Shown: piece by piece, positions 57,085-64,000 of the stretch
How the letters are laid out: every line of letters starts with the position of its first letter
How positions within the stretch are numbered: position 1 is the stretch's first letter
Origin: Macrolepiota albuminosa
Taxonomy: Eukaryota > Basidiomycota > Agaricomycetes > Agaricales > Agaricaceae
Direction of reading: 5' to 3'
DNA: 64,000 nucleotides
Assembly: GCA_027475525.1 (NCBI GenBank)
Contig: JAMWFC010000029.1
Span: 930,001-994,000 of the forward strand
The notes under the pieces: generated by a model
What the model saw: only the letters and a program-made list of their open reading frames with translations
The model's database searches: none
Told to the model about the DNA's origin: nothing
Program-made: the position numbers and the translations under genes

Positions 57085-58540
57085 TGGCAAACTTCCAGGA
57101 TCTGGAAGAAGCCCTTTGCGACCAACAATCTTGCCATCTGCACCGTATTTGAGGGTAAAAGTCCAGCAGTTTTTCATTGTTCTTGCCCTAGCGCCACACC
57201 TTCTGCTCATGCATCTTGTCTATTTCGAGGTCCATTGGTTCTGTCAGGTTGTTGCATCGCCTCAGAGTAAGACTTGGGCATCTACAGGTTGTCCGCGACA
57301 TTTGTTTGGGTTACCAGGGCTCCTGGCATGCTAGCATAGGTCTCTTTCTTGCTATCAGGCAGGTTCTCAGTGCGTGCCTCAGAGCTGTTCCTCCATTTGG
57401 CTGCCAGTCTGTTGGATCGATGAGGTCCCTCAGTTGGGCTAGCCTGGGCAGTTGGGCATACCAGCTTGTCATGGTCTGCCGGTGGACAGTCAGTCTGTGG
57501 GGCTGGTTGATTGTCAGTTGAGGATGCGTTCTGATCAGTGGTGCCATTTTCCTCCTGGATGTCAAACACTTTATAAAGATCTGTACCTTCCCTGGCCTGA
57601 TTGTCTGGTAGCGTCCTGTGGGGGTACTCTCCAAAGTATCCGACCATCACTGTTTTGACTGAGCACACATCCAACTTACTCCCCCCATCCTCGCATGGGA
57701 TTTGAGCATATGCAGTGTACCCAAAAGGTTGCAGGTGCACTATGTCTAGCTTGTGGCCAGTCCTGATCTCGTGGGGGGTCTTCCCTAGATGCCTTGAGCT
57801 CAGGACAAGATCAAGTACGTACACAGTGGTTGCAGTTGCCTCACCCCAGTAATGTTCTGGGAGTCGGGAGTTGCTGAGCATGCTTCTTGCGAGGTTGAGG
57901 ATGGTACAGTTCTGTCTCTCAGCCACTCCATTTGCAGCAGATGAGTGGGGTGCTGTGATCTCATGGATAATCCCCCTCTTACAACAATATGCTTCCCACA
58001 ATTTGTTTTTAAACTCAGCACCTTCATCCATCTATACGTATTTGACCTGCTTCCTCCACTGTGTCTTTGCATGGACATCGAATGCTTCCAGGCATGACAA
58101 AGTTGTTTCCGCTGTTTTGCTTGAGAGGTACCATGTTGTACACTCAGCACCATCCTGATCAGTGGCCACCAACATCATGGTTTGTCTACCTATTGTCTGG
58201 ATCCATGCAGGCCCCCAGATGTTGAAGGCAATCCTCTCGTATGGAGCACATTCTGGTTCCACGTCCATGTCAAAAGGGCGCCTACTCTGCTTACCAAGGA
58301 TATAGTCTTTGCATCTGCCGGTGACTCTGAACTTTGTGACTGTGAGTCCGTTGACCATTTCCCCACGTATCATCTTGTGTATTGTCTCCTCACCTATGTG
58401 GGCAAATTGGTGGTGCCATGTCTCGAGGTCGGTTGGGTGGCTAATAGATCTGGTCACCAGTGTGGCCGGTGCCTGGGCAAAGTTTATGATGAACATTGCT
58501 CTGTCTGTAATGGAACGTCACACTTATACTAGTGTCAACA
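57085..58540 (-). pseudogene. Copia pol remnant: integrase and start of RT
   Basis: The minus strand starts inside a Copia pol frame. The GAG-pre-integrase region reads LETWHHQFAHIGEETIHKM and CKDYILGKQSRRPF; the second zinc-binding Cys is Tyr. The integrase core follows with ERIAFNIWGPAW (Asp expected in the usual DVWGP), LVATDQDGAECTTWYL, MDEGAEFKNKLWE, and PHSSAANGVAERQNCTILN (catalytic Glu). TAG at 58032-58034 precedes MDEGAEF. The linker (TDNQPAPQTDC, HRSNRLAAKW) leads to the RT start (SYSEAMQQPD, RLLVAKGFFQ), heavily rearranged, and stops at about 57085. No LTRs were identified, so it is a fragment. Confidence 0.88.
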
Positions 58541-58717
58541 ACACTATAGGTATCCAGTAGAGTATTACATAAGATAACATCTTGTATTCACTCTAGTTCT
58601 AGTCAATCTGATACTGCAGTCTGATTCAGCACTATGTGATACATACAAGATCATTCTAGCTTGTAACCCATGGTTACATTTTTTTGAATCTTCTGCTATT
58701 GGCTTTAGACTCTAGGC
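58541..58717. other. Boundary between the Copia remnant and the Gypsy element
   Basis: No LTR of the Gypsy element could be recognised here by eye. AT-rich. Confidence 0.3.
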
Positions 58718-61539
58718 TTGTTACTGACTAGGCAACTCATCACCAAAATCTCTCAATTTCTGTTGGCATCACATCAAAAATGTGCTTCCATGACTGGCTC
58801 TCTTGATCTGGACCCCCCCTTCCCAGCTGCAGACACAGGTGACCCACCTGTATCTCAAGCTGTAAAGACGCAATCTGCATCTGCTTACCAGCCCCCACCA
58901 AAGCAGGATGAAAAGATACCTCGCAACATCAGCGCGAGCTTTGGAATGCTGGGTGGGCTATCCGTATCATGGATGATGTCCATTGTACAGCCTGGTGGTA
59001 AACTAGGGGACAGATCTGTGGTCTCAGAAGTGTCCCTACCAGCAAGCCAAATGCTCTTATTAATGTACTCAGTATTGCCCAGGAGCTCATCAGCTCAGTC
59101 CGAAGGTCAGCCAGATCTTACCCAGTACTCAGAAATGGTACAAGGCAGCGCGTTTGCACATAGCACCCCATTCTGGACTGCACCGACTGAACAGCATTTG
59201 AAGTATGTGGCAGATGCGGCCACAGAACCAGGACCTGTCAGGGGACTCCTCATTTCTTCCTTTTCTCACTCCTTATCTCTTCACTCTCCTTCCATTCATT
59301 CTTTTACTTCTTCTGACACTATTTCATTTTACTGTTTCTATTCTTTCAACACTATCTGTTAGTACCACTCTCAGCCCTTGAGATGCTCTGGTTCTTTAGC
59401 CACCATTCAGACAAGTATGGGCCCACTCAGCACCGCTTCCAGACCGCTTATATAAGCCAGAGTTTGCCAGAGTTTGCCCCTTATTTGTACAAGTGTTTGT
59501 ATAGGCAATTTTCGAGTTTTTAAGGTTTTGTTGTACTGTACAGTTGTTTCCCACGCTTCAGAGGCCCCAGAAGCGTCCAACCTGGCATAGGGAATCCCTA
59601 GACTTGTTCTCTTTGGATCTCCCTCTGCCAGGTGAGTAGCTACCTTGATATTGTCAGTATATATTCTAATACACTTTGGATCTCCCTCTGCCAGCTGTGT
59701 GACTGAGCCACAGCCTCTAGAGGTCGCCCTTACAGGACCATTGTCATTGACAACACAGGGACAGAAGCAAGGACCATCTATAATAGTCAGTAAGGAGGAC
59801 GATGAGGTCGTAAGGTTGGGAAAGGCATTGTCAACACCTAGAATTCCAGAGTTGCATGGAAGGGCCAGCAAACAGCCACAGGTGAGGCATGGAGGCCTCA
59901 GGAGAGCTCTGGACTTAGAGTCCAAGCTGGAGTCTTCAGATGATGAGGAAAGCAAGAGGTTGCATTCGACCCTGTCTATTCAGTTACAGCTGGTATTGGA
60001 CCAATATCCATCAGTTGTGAAGGAATCAACGTGAAAGTGTCTGCAGCTTTACGTAGTAAAGCACCTACAGTTACTGGCTGCTAGGAGCCACAATGTACCT
60101 CATGCAGATTCGACTGAATATATTGAACTATTTGTGCATATCTTCTTGAAGTGGTGGAATATCTCAAGCGCAAAGGGGCGTGGAGGTCAGCAGTCTCAAC
60201 GGCCACTCTGGCTGACTCAGTGGAATGCAAAATGAGTATGCACTGATGAGTGTCATTAATTGCAGACACAATGGAGTTGCTGAATGCACCTTGTCAGGCC
60301 AATGAGTCTCAGCAAGACTATGTGAGGCGTCAAAATGCCGTGAACCGTCAATACATTGTCAGCAGAGTGCCTCAACAGGCCTTATTTGAAGTAGAGACTG
60401 TGACAATGACTCCAGCAGAGCCAGAGGCATTACTTGTGGTGCAAGAGGTTAAGACACCTTAAAAGCAAGTCACTATCAAAGAGGAGGTGGACAAAGTCCA
60501 CATTCTTGAGGAGCAAACACGACCGCAACACATTGTATGAGTGACCAACTGGAACAAACACATCAATTACCAGAGGATGCACAACTAGGACTTGCGCAAT
60601 CACGGTGAGTCATTGATTGACAACCAGGGGGTAGCCTTTGAAGGGCATGAAGGTGTAACGCCTGTCAATGACATGTGGCAACAATTTGCAGCTCAAACTG
60701 CTGAACCGGACAGAGATCCAGATAGTAGTAATGCTAGTAGTGATCACTATGAGAAGAGGGAGCCGAATTGTTGCAATACTGACAGTGGGAGTTGTGATTG
60801 TAGACAGAACAATTGGGACAATCATAATCATTATAATGGTGGCAGGCATGCTGGTAAATCATCAGTGGAGTGAGAGGTGAGGCAACAGTCTACCCCACAG
60901 CCAGAAAGAATGGCCAACAAACACCTGTTTTGCAGCCTCCAGGCATTTTTAATGCCTGCACCCCATGATTTGTGTGAAACTACGCCAGGAATGAATGAGG
61001 CAGTCAGGATCCATATAGATCATATGCATGATTGCCTCACTCAACTGGTGGATGACTCCCTAGGAGTTAGGTTCAAATTCCCTGCTGGGGTAAGTCCCTG
61101 CAAATCTGACGGTAAGCATATACGTGCATATGCTGGGGGGCATAGGCTTTCCCAGCTGGAGGATTGGGCCATGGATGTCTGTTACCATCTGGCAGCCTGC
61201 TGCTATGGTGGAGATGACATGGACCAGGAAAGAATATTTGTATTGCACAAATTTATGGAAGAAGAGGCTCAGAATTGGTTCCGTTGCCATGTCCTTCACA
61301 TTAATTGTGACAAATCACATTGGACGTTTAAGGAGGTCCTGATAGGACTGTATAACCGCTTTGTCAATGCAGCAATGATGCAGGAAGCTCGGGATGCCTT
61401 TAGAAAGACAGTGTATGATGCTAAGACTGGCATCCAGACATTTTATGATGACCTGGTGGATCATGCACAGAATATGGCTGTCTATTCAGATGAATACACG
61501 TTTGCAAGACATTTCTGGACAGAATACCTGCAGATATGA
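58718..61539 (+). pseudogene. gag: Gypsy gag region
   Basis: The N-terminal part (58718-60034, interrupted by the solo LTR) is Pro/Ser/Gln-rich and continues in frame across the LTR when it and one target copy are skipped (ATEPGPLSLTTQGQKQG). After several stops a capsid-like domain runs 60877-61539: QLEDWAMDVCYHLAACCYGG, DQERIFVLHKFMEEEAQNWF, HWTFKEVLIGLYNRFVNAAM and ARDAFRKTVYDAKTGIQTFY. These are the usual fungal Gypsy Gag motifs. Gag would build the particle around element RNA. Stops at about 61540 and later break it from the knuckle. Confidence 0.8.
59236..59734. mobile_element. Solo LTR, copy 3 (499 bp), TSD ggacc
   Basis: Same family as copies 1 and 2, but more diverged and with a gap near 59460-59500. 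It starts TGTCAGGGGACTCC and ends GGTCGCCCTTACA. GGACC flanks it exactly on both sides (59231-59235 and 59735-59739). A TATA-like CTTATATAAGC is at 59447-59457. Confidence 0.95.
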
Positions 61540-61838
61540 GGAGGGCATTGATATGCGATGACAATTTTTCTGCGGAGGTCAATACTGTGACCAAGTTCTT
61601 GGCATATGCCATTCGCTATGAGCAGTTGACATGTACTGCAAATCATTATGAACAGCATAGCTCATGCTAAGAACCTGTGAACCATCAGGCAGTGAAGGTG
61701 GGAACCTTCCTGGCTAAATGGTTGGAGATGGAGAACAATCACAATCTGTGATTTGTCGTCTGCAAGACAATTCTGGGAGGCCAACAGCCTCGATCGAAGC
61801 CAGCTGGGTATTTGCCAGCAAAAGATAGTTGACCTGGT

Positions 61839-62309
61839 TTGAGTCAAAACCAAGTGGCAGCTAGAGGGGGTGTAGCACCTGTAACGCACCTGGTGAGCAA
61901 ACCCACTGGGGGTTCTGGAGCGGCCCAGAGAAGGCCTGCTGGGGACCTCTCAGCATGCTACAACTGTGGTAGGGTTGGGCATTTTGCTAAGGAATGTCCT
62001 GCCCTGCCAAAGGCACATATTTGGGTGGCTCATACAGCTGCAGCTCCTAGTGAGGTCATCAGTGACAATGAGGACGACAAGGTTGTCGAGGAGGTGGAAG
62101 AAGAGCCACAAGTAGAGGCTGATGGCTCGGACGTGGAGGACACTCTCAGCGTCCAGATAGATGGCAATGAATATGTTACAGTGGACGTGTATGACAGCAA
62201 CTACTATACTCATGATAACAAAGAAGAACACTTGTTTGCACTGACTGAGTGTCGTGGGAGATCAACACATCTGAATGAGACATGTCACACTGCAGAAAGC
62301 AACCAATAA
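61839..62309 (+). pseudogene. Gypsy nucleocapsid zinc knuckle and acidic linker
   Basis: Contains CYNCGRVGHFAKECP (CX2CX4HX4C) at about 61957-62001, an RNA-binding knuckle, followed by an acidic linker (NEDDKVVEEVEEEPQVEADG). Confidence 0.85.
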
Positions 62310-63012
62310 GTTGCAGCGGCCATGATAGAAGAAAGAGTGTTTGGTAACCTACGTGGATGTCAATGGACATCCTGCCTGGACTTTGTAGAACTCAGGGAGT
62401 ACTACTATGGGCATTACACTCCAGTTTGCTCATGTTAACACAATTCGCATTCATGAGTTGGAGGAGCTGTTGATGCTTCAGTTGGGGACTGTAGAGAGTT
62501 GTGCCATGGTACAGTTTGGTGCTGAAGTGAAGATAAAGATGTCAGGGACGTTGACCAAGGAGTATGTGGATATAGCAAATTTTGATCGCTATGATATGAT
62601 CATTGGTATGCCGTTTATGCATAAGAACAAGGTGTCTTTGGACTTTGTGAATGACATGGTCATTGTGAATGGTGTGCCTTTGAAGGCAGAGAAAGTCATA
62701 TTAAATGACACAGATGGTTGCCTGAGACGCTATTGCACAACTGAAAAGTGGCGTGATGAACGCAACTGACTAGATGGTTGCAAGAGAGTGACTGTACAGG
62801 AGGTGGAGGATGAGCATGTCCCACCAAAAAGCTTGCCAGCAGACTCGCCAGCTGTCTTGATGTCTGAGGAAGAGTTTCAAGAAACTCTGAAGAAGAAGCA
62901 CCTGGAGGTGGTTAGGTGTACAAATAAAAAGCCTAATCAGGCTACACAGCGTAAGAATGAGCATGGTAAACATGTGGTGGAGTTGCTGGAATGCCAGCCA
63001 ACTAGTTCTTGA
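62310..63012 (+). pseudogene. Gypsy protease region, active site lost
   Basis: Retropepsin-like protease that would cut the polyprotein. The active-site text reads NSGSTTMG instead of DSGSTTMG: Asp is Asn (codon 62389-62391, GAC to AAC) and the codon before it is TAG (62386-62388). The rest follows the family: VNTIRIHELEELLMLQLG, VDIANFDRYDMIIGMPFMHK and SLDFVNDMVIVNGVPL. A stop at 62767-62769 ends the frame, and a charged linker (62788-63012) follows. Confidence 0.82.
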
Positions 63013-63643
63013 GTGAGGATGGAGGATCTCGTCAAGGATGAGATATATAGTACGATGGGAACTGTGGGAAGCACGAGGTTGCTAATAGATCAACCAGTGC
63101 CTCAGCCAGAAGTGCAATAGGTGTTTGACCCACGAATGCCATGAGAGTGGAACGAGTTGGTAGGCTCAATGGTGATGCATACTATGGAAAGGGTGCAGTC
63201 GATTTAGATGGGAGAAGTATACCATCATGCATGGGAGGATGAGATCTCTGAAGCATCGGATATCATATTTGATGGTGTATTGCTGAAGGCAAGATGTGTG
63301 CAATCATTGTCAAATACAACAAGAGCAGCAAGGAGGCAATCAGTCATAAGGTTGAATCTGGGAGATCTCACAGAGGAGCACGTATGTGCCTTACAGTAAC
63401 GATTTGAACCAAAGGTTCAGCTGCGCATAGCATGGCAAGGCAGTGAGCCTTACAGAGGAAGATATTCCTTGATTGCGCCAGCAATGGCAACATGAGTTTG
63501 CTGATATCATTAATGGAACAAAGGAAGAACTTCCTCCATGGCAGGAGGTTAATCATAAGATTAATCTCATCAACAATAATAAGCAATATAAGTACCATTT
63601 GCCTCGCTGTCCATGAACACTACAGGATCAGCTTTGTAAAAAG

Positions 63644-64000
63644 ATGAACAGATATATAAATGCAAAGTGGTGGGAACCACAACCCGCGGTGCAAGCTGCA
63701 CCCTTACTTTGTATTCCCAAGAAGGATGAGACATTACAAACTGCATTGGATGTGCAGCAGTGCAATTATGTTACAGTCAAGGATGTAACACCTCTTCCAG
63801 ATCAGGAAGTTATATATAAAAATGTTGCCACAGCAAAATATAGGTCAAAAATCGACCTAACGGATGCATATAAACAGGTTTGCATATGTGAAGAGGATAT
63901 ACCAAAGACGCTGTTTTCATCCCTGATGGAGACATTTGTGAGTAATATCATGCAGATTGGTGACTGTAATGCACCAGCAACATTCCAGAGGTTAATGACC
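63644..64000 (+). pseudogene. Gypsy reverse transcriptase, N-terminal part, truncated by window
   Basis: Open from ATG 63644 to the window end (119 codons). RT motifs: QAAPLLCIPKKDETLQTALD, YRSKIDLTDAYKQVCI (catalytic Asp of motif A) and IGDCNAPATFQRLMT. The catalytic YxDD box is beyond the window. The stretch before it (63013-63643) contains several stops and only weak linker-like coding. Confidence 0.88.

Larger units (their letters stand above)
58718..64000 (+). mobile_element. Gypsy-type LTR retrotransposon, decayed, runs off the window
   Basis: Plus-strand gag, zinc knuckle, protease and the beginning of RT occur in order, which is Gypsy order. A 499-bp solo LTR of another family is inserted at 59236-59734. 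Internal stops are frequent. The 3' part is beyond the window. Confidence 0.85.

Overview
The window is nuclear DNA of a filamentous basidiomycete, almost certainly an agaricomycete (mushroom-forming fungus). The evidence is about 50-base GT...AG introns, a Plavaka-type transposase, an agaricomycete Helitron with a DUF6570-like region, a mushroom alpha-kinase with an N-terminal CxxC finger region, an agaricomycete DDE integrase-like protein, Tad1-like LINEs, and Copia and Gypsy elements. No bacterial or organellar features were seen. It is a transposon graveyard: nearly every recognisable gene is a mobile element, lies in one, or is interrupted by one. The only convincing ordinary host gene is a multi-pass membrane protein near 37-38 kb.

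Layout. 1-2.1 kb is one copy of a dispersed repeat whose second copy is at 38.5-39.7 kb. 2.6-14.2 kb looks like one large Plavaka-like DNA transposon with degenerate inverted ends. It holds a transposase (10.1-13.9 kb, minus), a DUF6698-like gene (4.3-6.3 kb, minus), and between them gene fragments: an unknown gene, a LINE RNase H piece, the 5' end of a 14-3-3 gene with its intron, and most of a GH7 cellobiohydrolase. 14.2-17 kb holds tandem repeats and little else. 17.0-21.5 kb is a decayed JmjC-domain gene. 22.0-28.9 kb (minus) is a decayed Helitron Rep/helicase. 28.9-29.45 kb is a solo LTR. 30.5-35.8 kb has two divergently oriented unknown genes between arrays of a 28-bp repeat that also occurs, inverted, at 21.8-22.0 kb.

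40.2-43.4 kb is a 5'-truncated LINE split by a 1,677-bp LTR element that encodes only Gag. 43.9-52.0 kb is a near full-length LINE (ORF1, APE endonuclease, RT, RNase H, poly(A)) split by a second solo LTR. 52.7-55.2 kb is an alpha-kinase pseudogene and 55.3-57.0 kb a DDE integrase-like gene. 57.1-58.5 kb is a Copia pol remnant (minus). 58.7-64.0 kb is a Gypsy element (plus), split by a third solo LTR and running off the window.

Two signals cut across elements. Many premature stops and catalytic substitutions can be explained by C-to-T or G-to-A transitions (LINE FADD to FADN, Helitron Walker B Glu to Lys, GH7 nucleophile Glu to Lys, CAG to TAG stops), as expected from cytosine deamination. 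Five direct duplications with an offset of exactly 77 bp lie between 22.9 and 36.0 kb; two of the three in the Helitron clearly break its frame, and reading through one copy repairs it. This suggests an assembly artefact, though a real mechanism is not excluded.
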